Virus record (IMG/VR): IMGVR_UViG_3300035162_002531
Location: 1-20,123 of that record
Length of the DNA: 20,123 nt
Source of the DNA: a virus
Direction: 5' to 3' (one strand)
In this document: in pieces, positions 1 through 7,021 of the stretch
Layout of the letters: each line of letters begins with the position of its first letter
Numbering within the stretch: position 1 is the stretch's first letter
The notes under the pieces: generated by a model
Databases searched by the model: none
Seen by the model: only the letters and a program-made list of their open reading frames with translations
What the model was told of the DNA's origin: nothing
Position numbers and translations under genes: made by a program

Positions 1-671
1 ACGAGTGAAGATGTAACCAGACTTCCGTGCATAGCAGAGAAAAGAGATCCACCGAATACCCCAGCAACACCGAGCATGTGGAACGGGTGCATAAGGATAT
101 TGTGTTCTGCCTGGAATACAAGCATGTAGTTAAAAGTACCAGAGATACCAAGAGGCATAGCATCGGAGAAAGAACCTTGACCGAAAGGATAGACGAGGAA
201 TACTGCACTCGCAGCAGCGACTGGAGCAGAATATGCTACACAGATCCATGGACGCATACCTAAACGATATGAGAGTTCCCACTCACGTCCCATATAAGCA
301 TAGATGCCGATAAGGAAGTGGAAGACTACCAGTTGGAAAGGACCACCGTTATACAACCACTCATCGAGTGATGCTGCTTCCCAGATTGGGTAGAAGTGGA
401 GACCGATTGCATTTGAACTTGGGACAACTGCACCAGAAATGATGTTGTTGCCATACATGAGTGAACCTGCTACGGGTTCACGGATACCGTCAATATCGAC
501 GGGAGGTGCTGCGATGAATGCAACGATGAAGCAGACAGTTGCTGCTAACAGTGTTGGGATCATCAGTACACCGAACCAACCAACATACAAACGGTTGTTA
601 GTTGATGTCACCCACTCACAGAAATTCTGCCATGGGGATGTAGATTGTTGCCTTGAAAGAGTTGTAGCCAT
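1..671 (-). CDS. psbA: Photosystem II D1 protein, 5' part of gene (cut by window start)
   Basis: Residues 1-223 of the D1 reaction-centre protein are encoded; the 3' end lies outside the window. The reading starts [10 protein letters not shown] and runs without interruption through the first four transmembrane helices. Visible landmarks at the standard D1 numbering are Glu130, the redox tyrosine YZ (Tyr161), the Mn ligand Asp170, His190, the P680 chlorophyll ligand His198, and Met214-His215. Glu at position 130 is the form associated with high light in cyanobacteria (family knowledge). No intron interrupts the visible part. Phage psbA keeps photosystem II supplied with fresh D1 during infection while host synthesis declines. 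No convincing ribosome-binding site precedes the ATG. The gene sits alone behind two promoters and a long structured leader, directly after the tail-fibre block. Identification is essentially certain. Confidence 0.98.
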   Translation of the reverse strand, partial: MATTLSRQQSTSPWQNFCEWVTSTNNRLYVGWFGVLMIPTLLAATVCFIVAFIAAPPVDIDGIREPVAGSLMYGNNIISGAVVPSSNAIGLHFYPIWEAASLDEWLYNGGPFQLVVFHFLIGIYAYMGREWELSYRLGMRPWICVAYSAPVAAASAVFLVYPFGQGSFSDAMPLGISGTFNYMLVFQAEHNILMHPFHMLGVAGVFGGSLFSAMHGSLVTSSL

Positions 672-905
672 TGAATTGTACGAAAAAGTAAGACCATCAG
701 GGAATGGTGGAGTTACTATTTCCCAGACACCCTAAGTCTGGGATATGAAAGACGTGTTTAGACACCCTATAGGTCTTGGTTTGAGGGGTGTTACAAACAG
801 TTAAGAAATGTGTTGGTTTCTTAACTTGCTGATGTATTTAGTGTATCACGATTTACAGTCCCTGTCAACCCCGTGTTGGAGGTGTTTTGAGGTGGTGTCC
901 CGAAT
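672..905 (-). promoter_or_regulatory. Structured psbA leader, no gene
   Basis: About 230 bases lie between the distal psbA promoter and the ATG. They contain no credible ORF but three inverted repeats: a perfect 9-bp stem GTTAAGAAA/TTTCTTAAC (800-808 with 817-825), a 6-bp stem ACACCC/GGGTGT around 763-790, and a perfect 8-bp stem TCCCAGAC/GTCTGGGA (721-728 with 736-743). None is followed by a T tract in the psbA direction, so they look like leader RNA structure rather than terminators. The psbA frame stays open for 20 codons upstream of the ATG but offers no start codon. A role in stability or translation control of psbA mRNA is inferred only. Confidence 0.5.
840..868 (-). promoter_or_regulatory. 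sigma70-type promoter, proximal psbA promoter
   Basis: A perfect -35 box TTGACA (863-868) is followed after 17 bases by TACACT (840-845), a 4/6 match to the -10 consensus that keeps the key T, A and final T. Transcription would begin near 833 and read all of the leader hairpins. A late-like motif CTAAATAC (835-842), one base off the cyanophage ATAAATA core, overlaps the -10, so the site could serve both early and late transcription. Based on motif spacing only. Confidence 0.6.
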
Positions 906-913
906 ACCTTAGT

Positions 914-942
914 ATTATAAGGCATAAAAAAAGACCCGTCAA
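914..942 (-). promoter_or_regulatory. sigma70-type promoter, distal psbA promoter, inside a terminator
   Basis: TTGACG (937-942) and a perfect TATAAT (914-919) are separated by exactly 17 bases. The -35 box lies in the loop and 3' stem base of the terminator at 925-949, and the terminator T tract makes up most of the spacer. The predicted start is near 907. Confidence 0.7.
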
Positions 943-949
943 GGGTCTT
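925..949 (-). terminator. Intrinsic terminator of the tail-fibre gene
   Basis: On the minus strand AAGACCC, loop TTGAC, GGGTCTT is followed by more T residues (926-932 include stem and tract). The hairpin begins within the stop codon of the fibre gene ending at 948. A perfect hairpin plus T tract is a textbook rho-independent terminator. Confidence 0.85.
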
Positions 950-2234
950 ATGCCAGTTGTGTGATTGCGAGTGTACTACTAGTTCCTTGAAGTGATACTG
1001 TTCCTGAATTTGCTAATCTTGCAACATAAATACTGACTTGATCATTAGCACTCAAACTTAGTGTAGTTGCCATATTTATAGATGACTCATTATGACCAGC
1101 ATTGTTTCTAATATAATTATTAGCAGCGATTTCAGTTTGTTGTGTATCATTAACGGCAAACTTTAATCCAATATTAGCTCGGGTAACACTTGCTGTTATA
1201 TAAAAATTAACTTGAACCAAATATAATCCATTATTAGGAACAACAACATGACTTGATGTTGCAGACCAAGTTCCATTGGAGAATTGTGGTGTTGTATTAA
1301 TCCATGAAACTTCACCATAAGTCGTACTGGAATTTAAGTTTGGTGTACCAGTCCCGACATATTTTGCATAGTTAGAAATACCTCCACTACCGGCATTTGC
1401 ATCAACATATGCTTTAACTGATTGTTGAGTAGGAACTTTAGTTGCTGAATCTGATGTCATGTTATCTTCATCAATAACAAAACTCATACCAGAAGTTGAT
1501 GTGTCATTATTCATAACAGCACCAGCAGCATCAACATTAGTTGCATCAGTTACATCTGCTGATGCTTCAATACCATCCAACTTTGTGCCATCGGTAGCAA
1601 CATCACGACCATCAACTGTTCCAGTTAAAGAAATATCTCCTCTAACATCTAGTTTTGCTGTTGGATTGTCTGTTCCGATACCCACATCACCAGTCGTGCG
1701 ATAAGCATCAGTTCCATCAGTTGTCCAAATAGTAGAAGGATACTGTACAGTACCAATAATTGTAACAAAAAATCCACGATCTACATAAGCATCAGCAGTA
1801 GTACCATTATCACCTTCATATATATTTAATGTAAATCCGGTTGTGGATTTTGTACTATCTACAACGTGAATTTTAATATCATCTCTATTAGATCCCTCTA
1901 TAATTTGACCAGAAATACTATAGTTTGTATTTGATAATGCAGAACTAAAAGTAATTGCAAAAACACCCGTGCTAGTTCTTGAACACGAAATACCATCTGC
2001 ATATACTGTCGATCCTGTACTAGAAAAATGTCCAGATGCAATGATACCCAAACTGGAAACTGTCCCCGAACTTCCACTCGAAGAAACATTAGCAACTTCT
2101 ATGACAGTTGAACCATCACGAAGATATATTTTTTGATCAGCACTATTTACTGCTAGTTCACCATCAGTAAGATCTGATATTGTTGGAACTGATGATCCTA
2201 CACTAGATCTTTTCGGTTTAAAAACATTTGCCAT
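948..2234 (-). CDS. Tail-fibre-like virion protein with C1q-like C-terminal domain
   Basis: This 428-residue, Ser/Thr/Gly-rich protein is a probable tail-fibre or adhesin subunit. The N-terminus (MANVFKPKRS...; about 1-46) resembles the N-terminal module of the fibre gene at 2479-4212, with a DGELAVNSADQKIYLRDG segment typical of phage fibre heads. Residues about 180-285 contain fibre segments VGIGTDNPTAKLDVRG, TDGTKLDGIEASADVTDA and PTQQSVKAYVDANAG. The last 140 residues (about 290-428) alternate strands in a pattern like the C1q/TNF jelly-roll (YLVQVNFYITA, GLKFAVN, DQVSIYVARL), a trimeric fold often used at fibre tips for receptor binding. It is the last gene before a terminator that overlaps its stop codon. 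The structural role is well supported; receptor binding is inferred. Confidence 0.85.
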   Translation of the reverse strand: MANVFKPKRSSVGSSVPTISDLTDGELAVNSADQKIYLRDGSTVIEVANVSSSGSSGTVSSLGIIASGHFSSTGSTVYADGISCSRTSTGVFAITFSSALSNTNYSISGQIIEGSNRDDIKIHVVDSTKSTTGFTLNIYEGDNGTTADAYVDRGFFVTIIGTVQYPSTIWTTDGTDAYRTTGDVGIGTDNPTAKLDVRGDISLTGTVDGRDVATDGTKLDGIEASADVTDATNVDAAGAVMNNDTSTSGMSFVIDEDNMTSDSATKVPTQQSVKAYVDANAGSGGISNYAKYVGTGTPNLNSSTTYGEVSWINTTPQFSNGTWSATSSHVVVPNNGLYLVQVNFYITASVTRANIGLKFAVNDTQQTEIAANNYIRNNAGHNESSINMATTLSLSANDQVSIYVARLANSGTVSLQGTSSTLAITQLA

Positions 2235-2242
2235 AATAATTT

Positions 2243-2476
2243 TTAATTATAATCAGTCACATTATCAATAGAGGATTTTTTAGTTTTTGTTATAGGTTTT
2301 TTAAGTTTATTATTTTCTAATTCTAAGGTTTTCATTTTACCAGTCAGTTCAATAATCGCATTAGAATAGGAATTAATTTTTGCCTCAGCAGTAATTAATT
2401 GAGTCAATAGTTCTCCCGATTTTAATTGATATGCTTTAAGTACATCTTCATAACTAATATTAATTTCACCAGACAT
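2243..2476 (-). CDS. Small coiled-coil protein between two fibre genes
   Basis: A 77-residue protein from the ATG at 2474-2476 (MSGEINISYEDVL...). Residues about 10-60 are heptad-like and highly charged (LTGKMKTLELENNKLKKP), predicting a coiled coil, followed by a basic Lys-rich tail. The upstream fibre gene stops at 2479-2481. An alternative TTG start (2480-2482) overlaps that stop as TTGA and sits six bases after a GGAGG Shine-Dalgarno, a better spacing than the 12 bases to the ATG; it would add two residues. The position between two fibre genes suggests a fibre assembly factor or chaperone, which is inference. No family was recognised. Confidence 0.75.
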   Translation of the reverse strand: MSGEINISYEDVLKAYQLKSGELLTQLITAEAKINSYSNAIIELTGKMKTLELENNKLKKPITKTKKSSIDNVTDYN

Positions 2477-2478
2477 AA

Positions 2479-4212
2479 TCAATAAGATCCTCCATCAAAA
2501 ATTAAATTAACTGCTTCTTGTGAACTATTTATTACCTCATTTCCAGAAGCAATACCACCAAGATAAAGACTATCTGCCGCAACCGGTGCATACGCAGTCG
2601 CAGTGATTTGTGGATCTGCGTTTCCACTATCAGAACTTTCCGATAGTTGGGAAAGCATTGCCATAAACTGATTGTTTAGCCAGACAAGACCAGACTTTTT
2701 AGCACCCGATGAATTATAGTTAAATGCAACTCCTAAGTCCCAAGTGGTTGCAGAAGATGGTGCATCACCATTAACAAGACCTAATTCAAATACCCTGTCT
2801 TCTACTTGTGTCGTTTCTACACTAAATGTAACTGCTGTACCAATAACGTTCAGATTACCATTAACTGTTAAATCATTTGTAATGGTTACATCATCAGGAA
2901 GACCGACAGTAATTGTTCCACTAGATTCAGCAACTTCTACCTCATTTGCAGTTCCACTAAATGTAATTGTTCCACCAAGAGCAGTCGCAGTACTTGTTGA
3001 ACCATCAGTAACTGTAATACTGCTGTTACTAAGTTGAGCATTAGCAATGTTTCCACTAAGACTTGATGTCGGATAGTTAGTGGCATCACTCAAATCAAAT
3101 GCTGGTGTTGCATCTGATTGCCCAAGATCTAAACTTACTCCACCGAATGAGACACTATCATTAAGTAACTTAGAATTAGCAATAGAACCTGCTAACTGAT
3201 CATTAGTAATTCCATCTCCAACAGAAGCGGCAGGAAGAGTTCCAGTTACATCAGTAGCAAGATCAATTGCGTTTCTAGTAATTGTTTGACCAGAAATAGT
3301 AATGTAATCTAATGACCCCGCAAGAGTTACATCTGTTGAATTATCTGTTCCAGCAGCATCAACACCTAAGTTTGTTCTAGCATCAGAAGCACTACTTGCT
3401 CCAGTACCACCATCAGCAACAGGCAAATCTCCAGTTACATCAGCAGCAAGATCAATCTGATTAAGAGTAATTGCTTGACCCACAATACTCAGATAGTCTG
3501 CAGTAGTGGTAACAAGAGTTACATCTGTTGAATTATCTGTTCCAGCAGCATCAACACCTAAGTTTGTTCTAGCATCAGAAGCACTACTTGCTCCAGTACC
3601 ACCATCAGCAATTGCAAGAGTTCCTGTAATAGAAGAAGCACCAAGATCAACAGCAATCTCAGTAGACTCAATTACAAGTCCACCATTTGCTTTCAAGTCT
3701 GCGGAAATAGTTAAGGTGTCTGTAGCACTTACTGCTGCAGTAATGCCATCACCACCAGTAAATGTTATTGTATTTCCACTAGCAATGGTCTCACTAGTAA
3801 CTCCATCAGTAATATCAAATCCACTGAATCCTGATGTTTGATCTACCCAATCAAGATTTCCCGATCCATCAGTTTTTAAAACTTGATCAGCACTTCCGGT
3901 TCCATTTGGTAAAGTAAGTGTATAGTTTGATCCAATTAATGCAGCTGCTGAAACAGAAACAAAATTCGTTCCATTATCAGTATCTTCATATAATTTAATA
4001 CTACCAGCACCAGATGCAGTTGCCTGATTAAGTATTTCTGCAACAGCACTATATGCACTTGCACTAGCTACAACACTTCCTGCACCAGTTCCAGTTCCAC
4101 CATCGTCTCCAACATATAAAACTTTACCACTTTTGTCATAAATGGGTTCACCTTCATAAAAGATAGTTCCTGGAGTAGTAGTACCTCTTTTAAATTGCAG
4201 TCTATTTGCCAT
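2479..4212 (-). CDS. Tail-fibre-like virion protein with ADGGTG repeats
   Basis: A 577-residue fibre protein. The N-terminal module (MANRLQFKRGTTTPGTIFYEGEPIYD..) matches the layout of the neighbouring fibre gene. The body is Gly/Ser/Thr/Asp-rich with two copies of the phage-fibre motif ADGGTGASSASDARTNLGVD (residues about 201-233 and 265-297), encoded by an exact 99-bp repeat. The C-terminal part (about 450-577; VNGNLNVIGTAVTFSVETTQ..., WLNNQFMAML) resembles the conserved end of cyanophage structural proteins. The start is an ATG with GGAT upstream, and a TATAAATA late motif lies at 4238-4245, fitting expression with virion genes. Structural assignment is strong; the exact fibre is unknown. 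Confidence 0.85.
   Translation of the reverse strand: MANRLQFKRGTTTPGTIFYEGEPIYDKSGKVLYVGDDGGTGTGAGSVVASASAYSAVAEILNQATASGAGSIKLYEDTDNGTNFVSVSAAALIGSNYTLTLPNGTGSADQVLKTDGSGNLDWVDQTSGFSGFDITDGVTSETIASGNTITFTGGDGITAAVSATDTLTISADLKANGGLVIESTEIAVDLGASSITGTLAIADGGTGASSASDARTNLGVDAAGTDNSTDVTLVTTTADYLSIVGQAITLNQIDLAADVTGDLPVADGGTGASSASDARTNLGVDAAGTDNSTDVTLAGSLDYITISGQTITRNAIDLATDVTGTLPAASVGDGITNDQLAGSIANSKLLNDSVSFGGVSLDLGQSDATPAFDLSDATNYPTSSLSGNIANAQLSNSSITVTDGSTSTATALGGTITFSGTANEVEVAESSGTITVGLPDDVTITNDLTVNGNLNVIGTAVTFSVETTQVEDRVFELGLVNGDAPSSATTWDLGVAFNYNSSGAKKSGLVWLNNQFMAMLSQLSESSDSGNADPQITATAYAPVAADSLYLGGIASGNEVINSSQEAVNLIFDGGSY
3321..3611 (-). repeat. Exact 99-bp direct repeat inside the fibre gene
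   Basis: Bases 3321-3419 and 3513-3611 are identical over 99 positions by direct reading, with a 192-bp (64-codon) period that keeps frame. Each copy encodes 33 residues around ADGGTGASSASDARTNLGVD. Identity at silent positions points to recent duplication or gene conversion. Confidence 0.9.
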
Positions 4213-4237
4213 TTACAATATCCAAATGCTTTTTTTA

Positions 4238-4245
4238 TATTTATA
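4238..4245 (-). promoter_or_regulatory. T4-type late promoter motif before the 577-residue fibre gene
   Basis: A perfect TATAAATA lies 26 bases upstream of the ATG at 4212, in the 35-base gap between two virion genes. This is the T4/cyanomyovirus late -10 element. Confidence 0.65.
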
Positions 4246-4247
4246 CC

Positions 4248-6083
4248 TTAATAAGTGCCATAATCAACAATATCTGGAGATGGATTTGAATCATTATTAA
4301 TACCAAAATAGGTCTTAGGATTTACAAATTTAAATCCAGGAATAGATGGATCATAAACCATTAGATAATCTGTACTAATACCAGATAGATTAGAAGTATT
4401 TACATTGGTAATATCAGACAAGGAGATTGCTACGTTAATAGTAGCGACACCACCAGAAAATGATGCATCTAATTGTGATCCAAAATCAATTGTAACCGCA
4501 GTTCCAACATTACTACCACCATTTCTTACTACAATACCAGATCCAGAAGCGACAATACCAGTTAATCCAGAACCATCTCCCGAAAATGATGATGCTGTTA
4601 TGATACCTGTGGTATTAATACTATCAGTAGTTCCAATTCCAACATTAGATTCTATACCAGCGGCACCAGGACTGATAAACTTAAACTTCTTCGTCGCAGC
4701 ATCATAAGATAAAACCTTACCATCAGAGATAGAAGATCTATCAATATCATCTAAGTAACGGAGATTAACTTCACCACCACCACCAAGACTCATCAGTTGT
4801 TGCTGAATACGATTGACGAAAGTTCTATAATGTGATGATAAATCATCAAATGTTACAAAGTTTTGATCAATCGGAAGTAATGGATCAGCATCTTCCTTGA
4901 CTGTAACTGGTTGTTCTTTAAGTTTTTCAATCTCTTTGAATGCTTTCTCAATCTCAATCTGAAGACCAGTTGGATCAAATTCTTCCGGTATCTCACGACC
5001 TTCTACTTCCGTAACTGATTTCTCTACGGCACGAATCGAAAGTTTAATATCAATAAGATTATCTCTGACCTTATCGATATCATCAGAAAGAATTTCAACC
5101 TCTTCATCATAATATTTAATTTCAGGAAGTTCAGGTATCTCAGGTATCTTTTTCTCTACACCTTTAATCTCTTCTCTAAGTGCTTCAATATCAGATTCAT
5201 AATATCTTACCTCAGGAACAGTTGGTATTCTATCCTCAACTTTTTTTAATGATTCTTCTAACTGAAAAATTTCATTCTCATAATACCTAACCTCAGGAAG
5301 TTCTGGAATATTTTCACGAACCTCCTCAATCATTTTGACAAGATTGCCTAAATCATCATCATAATATTTGATTTCTGGTATTTCTGGTATCTCAGGAATA
5401 GAATTTCTTACAGTTTCAATTCTATCCTGAAGATCTGTAAGTTCGGTATCATAATACTTAACTTCTGGAAGTTCAGAAAGTTCTTTCTTAAGTTCAGCAA
5501 TTCTCTCATAAAAAGTTTCTTTCGTTGCTGCAATGTCATTCGTAATTTCTGAAGGATCAAATGCTTCTGGTATTTCAAGTTTGGATAATGTATCCAAATC
5601 CTTCAGCATCTGATGCGTGACTTTCTTAATCTCTTTGAGACTTTCTCCATGCTGCTGGAAGATTTCAGAACCAGATACTTGAAGTTCGTCTACTCTCTCA
5701 GTAAGTTTCTCTACTTCCTCATCATAATACTTGACTTCTGGAAGTTCTGAAATTGATTCTCGGAGTCTCTTGATATTATTCTGAATTGGTTGAAGATTAA
5801 CATCATCCAGTTCAAGTTTATTTGCGAGACGAACTTCTAATTGCGCCAACTCCTCATTATATTGATTCGAAAACTCATCTACTTTTTCCTGTAAAAGTTC
5901 AATAGGTTCCTTTACAACTGGTTCTTCTACAACCTCAATAACAGGTTTTGGATCTAATAATTCCTTTGGTCCAGAAAGTTTTTTACTCTCTTTCCTCAAT
6001 TGCTCAGAACGAATTCTCCGTGCCTCTAACTGTTCGGCACGGAACTTCTTTAACTCTAATGGAGATAATAATTTTTTCTTCAA
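4248..6083 (-). CDS. Coiled-coil virion protein with PE-x-x-YY repeats
   Basis: A 611-residue protein, probably a fibre or virion structural component. The basic N-terminus (1-40) is followed by a long charged coiled coil (about 60-395) punctuated by six PE[VI][KR]YY motifs at about residues 114, 205, 235, 262, 289 and 319, and by two IPExFDP motifs at 171 and 365. After about 430 it changes to a Gly/Ser-rich fibre-like tail (SNVGIGTTDSINTTGIIT, SSFSGDGSGLTGI) and ends DIVDYGTY. No ATG is in frame near the 5' end; the start is TTG at 6081-6083, just after an in-frame TAG at 6096-6098, and the next in-frame Met is residue 159. A late motif lies at 6112-6119. The structural role rests on the fibre-like tail and neighbours; the repeat domain was not recognised. 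Confidence 0.8.
   Translation of the reverse strand: MKKKLLSPLELKKFRAEQLEARRIRSEQLRKESKKLSGPKELLDPKPVIEVVEEPVVKEPIELLQEKVDEFSNQYNEELAQLEVRLANKLELDDVNLQPIQNNIKRLRESISELPEVKYYDEEVEKLTERVDELQVSGSEIFQQHGESLKEIKKVTHQMLKDLDTLSKLEIPEAFDPSEITNDIAATKETFYERIAELKKELSELPEVKYYDTELTDLQDRIETVRNSIPEIPEIPEIKYYDDDLGNLVKMIEEVRENIPELPEVRYYENEIFQLEESLKKVEDRIPTVPEVRYYESDIEALREEIKGVEKKIPEIPELPEIKYYDEEVEILSDDIDKVRDNLIDIKLSIRAVEKSVTEVEGREIPEEFDPTGLQIEIEKAFKEIEKLKEQPVTVKEDADPLLPIDQNFVTFDDLSSHYRTFVNRIQQQLMSLGGGGEVNLRYLDDIDRSSISDGKVLSYDAATKKFKFISPGAAGIESNVGIGTTDSINTTGIITASSFSGDGSGLTGIVASGSGIVVRNGGSNVGTAVTIDFGSQLDASFSGGVATINVAISLSDITNVNTSNLSGISTDYLMVYDPSIPGFKFVNPKTYFGINNDSNPSPDIVDYGTY
5106..5744 (-). repeat. Six-copy PE-x-x-YY coiled-coil repeat (protein level)
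   Basis: Copies LPEVKYYD, LPEVKYYD, IPEIKYYD, LPEVRYYE, VPEVRYYE and LPEIKYYD. The last five are spaced 27-30 residues apart, close to four heptads. DNA copies have diverged, so this is an old repeat under protein-level constraint. Confidence 0.85.
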
Positions 6084-6111
6084 AGTATATTGTAACTATA
6101 TGCCGTAATGA

Positions 6112-6119
6112 TATTTATT
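6112..6119 (-). promoter_or_regulatory. Late promoter motif before the coiled-coil virion gene
   Basis: AATAAATA on the minus strand, 29 bases upstream of the TTG start at 6083, overlapping the stop codon of the small gene at 6118-6279. It matches the cyanophage late element NATAAATA. Confidence 0.5.
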
Positions 6120-6279
6120 ATAACCTATACTCATCTATTCTATTCAATACTTTATTCAAATACTTATGTGCCAAGTCCTTTTCACCCTTCCAAACAGTCT
6201 TTGGTTCATGATCAATTTCATGCTTTAACTTAAGGATATGACATTTCAGTTCATCCTTGTTCAATTGATTCTTCGGCAT
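6118..6279 (-). CDS. Hypothetical 53-residue protein
   Basis: A complete small ORF starting MPKNQLNKDELKCHILKLK and ending NRIDEYRL. It is highly charged and probably helical (Lys/Glu/His-rich), without membrane segment or signal. The ATG lies five bases beyond the T tract of the terminator at 6285-6325, and no Shine-Dalgarno is visible, so its own transcription is unclear. It may be read by terminator leak-through. Codon use and the sharp start and stop match its neighbours. The function was not recognised. Confidence 0.65.
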   Translation of the reverse strand: MPKNQLNKDELKCHILKLKHEIDHEPKTVWKGEKDLAHKYLNKVLNRIDEYRL

Positions 6280-6284
6280 ATCAT

Positions 6285-6325
6285 AAAAAAAGACTCTACT
6301 CAGTATATAGAGTAAAGTCTTTTTT
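6285..6325. terminator. Bidirectional intrinsic terminator
   Basis: An 11-bp stem (6291-6301 with 6310-6320, one G-U in the minus-strand RNA) is flanked by six A residues on one side and T residues on the other, so it can stop transcription in both directions. In the minus direction it ends the photosynthesis-accessory operon. Confidence 0.85.
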
Positions 6326-6330
6326 GTCTG

Positions 6331-6456
6331 CTATTGAATTGGGATTTGTGCTGGTATCAACATACCACCACCCTTATCATCGTCATCATCAATATCTTCA
6401 GAGAATACGGAATGAATTATAAAAGCACCCAACAAAAAGGTTGCTAGTAACATCAT
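6331..6456 (-). CDS. Small membrane protein with acidic tail
   Basis: A 41-residue ORF, one base after the stop of the hli gene at 6458. It begins MMLLATFLLGAFIIHSVF, a single hydrophobic span, followed by an acidic run SEDIDDDDDKGGG and a Pro/Ile-rich end. The frame is open further upstream through hli (to 6522), but coupling to the hli stop makes the ATG at 6454-6456 the likely start; a second ATG follows directly. It is the last gene of the operon before the terminator. A thylakoid or cytoplasmic membrane location is inferred from the span and the hli neighbour. No family recognised. Confidence 0.6.
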   Translation of the reverse strand: MMLLATFLLGAFIIHSVFSEDIDDDDDKGGGMLIPAQIPIQ

Positions 6457-6457
6457 C

Positions 6458-6565
6458 TCACCAAATGCCAGGAATAATCTGGCCACTGACGGCATATGAT
6501 CCCATTGCGGCAATAACACCAATCATTGCTGCCCAACCATTAATACGTTCTGCTCTTTCGTTCAT
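6458..6565 (-). CDS. hli: High-light-inducible protein, minimal 35-residue form
   Basis: A complete 35-residue Hli protein (MNERAERINGWAAMIGVIAA... ending IIPGIW). Hli proteins are single-helix relatives of chlorophyll a/b-binding proteins that protect photosystems in the thylakoid membrane. The helix carries the ExxN part of the ExxNxR pigment-binding motif (Glu6, Asn9), but the Arg position is Trp11. The ATG overlaps the stop of the upstream gene as ATGA, and AGGAG lies eight bases upstream. It is shorter than usual because the soluble N-terminal extension seen in the other hli (7411-7629) is absent. Confidence 0.9.
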   Translation of the reverse strand: MNERAERINGWAAMIGVIAAMGSYAVSGQIIPGIW

Positions 6566-6711
6566 TGTTCTTGCTCCTGTGTTTTGTTGTAAATAATGAC
6601 TCTACCATTTTCATGAGTGAATACTAATTCATCATCATGTGCCCAGCAGAGTTCTTCGTATAGGGCATTTAACCTCTCCATATCATCATAGAGTTGATTT
6701 GGATTAGGCAT
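6562..6711 (-). CDS. Hypothetical 49-residue acidic protein
   Basis: A small ORF starting MPNPNQLYDDMERLNALYEE and ending YNKTQEQEQ. It is acidic and predicted soluble, with a helical first half and a short strand-like segment (HENGRVIIYN). It overlaps the upstream gene by eight bases and the downstream hli by ATGA, so it is firmly inside the ferredoxin-hli operon. No catalytic or metal-binding motif is visible. I do not recognise a function. Confidence 0.75.
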   Translation of the reverse strand: MPNPNQLYDDMERLNALYEELCWAHDDELVFTHENGRVIIYNKTQEQEQ

Positions 6712-7021
6712 TCTTCACTGGTTCATATGGATGTTGAGGTTTGTGTTCTCTATCCATAGGTTGAGATTTACTAAGGTCTCTTCTGGATTGATTCTTAATA
6801 ACAATAAAAGCATCTTTATTGTACTTACGAGTACCAATGGGTGATTGCCACTTTTTGTTGTACTCTTCACCTACATCAATACCAGACACTTGAGTTCCTG
6901 CCATTTCGACAGAAATTTCATCTCCTTCTTCCCACCCATATTTTTGAGCAAGAAAAGAAACTTGTTCATAAACAGATGGAGAATCCATTACTCGATCCTC
7001 TGGTTCAAGACTTCCGTGCAT
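6704..7021 (-). CDS. Hypothetical 105-residue protein following ferredoxin
   Basis: The ATG shares a base with the ferredoxin stop (TGATG), so translation is coupled. Residues about 15-80 look like a small mixed alpha/beta domain (SVYEQVSFLAQKYGWEEGDE, KYNKDAFIVIKNQSRR); the C-terminus is basic and Pro/His-rich. No cysteine or membrane segment is present. Coupling to petF suggests action with ferredoxin, but this is guilt by association only. The family was not identified. Confidence 0.8.
   Translation of the reverse strand: MHGSLEPEDRVMDSPSVYEQVSFLAQKYGWEEGDEISVEMAGTQVSGIDVGEEYNKKWQSPIGTRKYNKDAFIVIKNQSRRDLSKSQPMDREHKPQHPYEPVKNA

Noticed and set aside
672-731. Upstream extension of the psbA frame by 20 codons.
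   Set aside because: No start codon lies in the extension after the TAG at 732-734, and [10 protein letters not shown] is the normal D1 N-terminus.
27-735. Two plus-strand ORFs over psbA and its upstream region.
   Set aside because: They are antisense shadows of psbA, which has clear D1 residues; their products are not protein-like.
1459-4707. Plus-strand ORFs of 80-111 codons opposite the fibre genes.
   Set aside because: They result from Ser/Thr/Ala-rich codons on the minus strand lacking antisense stops; low-complexity products and no start signals.
19-7021. The 14-base string ATGCACGGAAGTCT occurs in psbA (near 20-35) and at the start of the gene after petF (7008-7021).
   Set aside because: It encodes MHGSL in both, but flanks are unrelated, and one shared 14-mer is about what chance gives in 20 kb. 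No sign of recombination.
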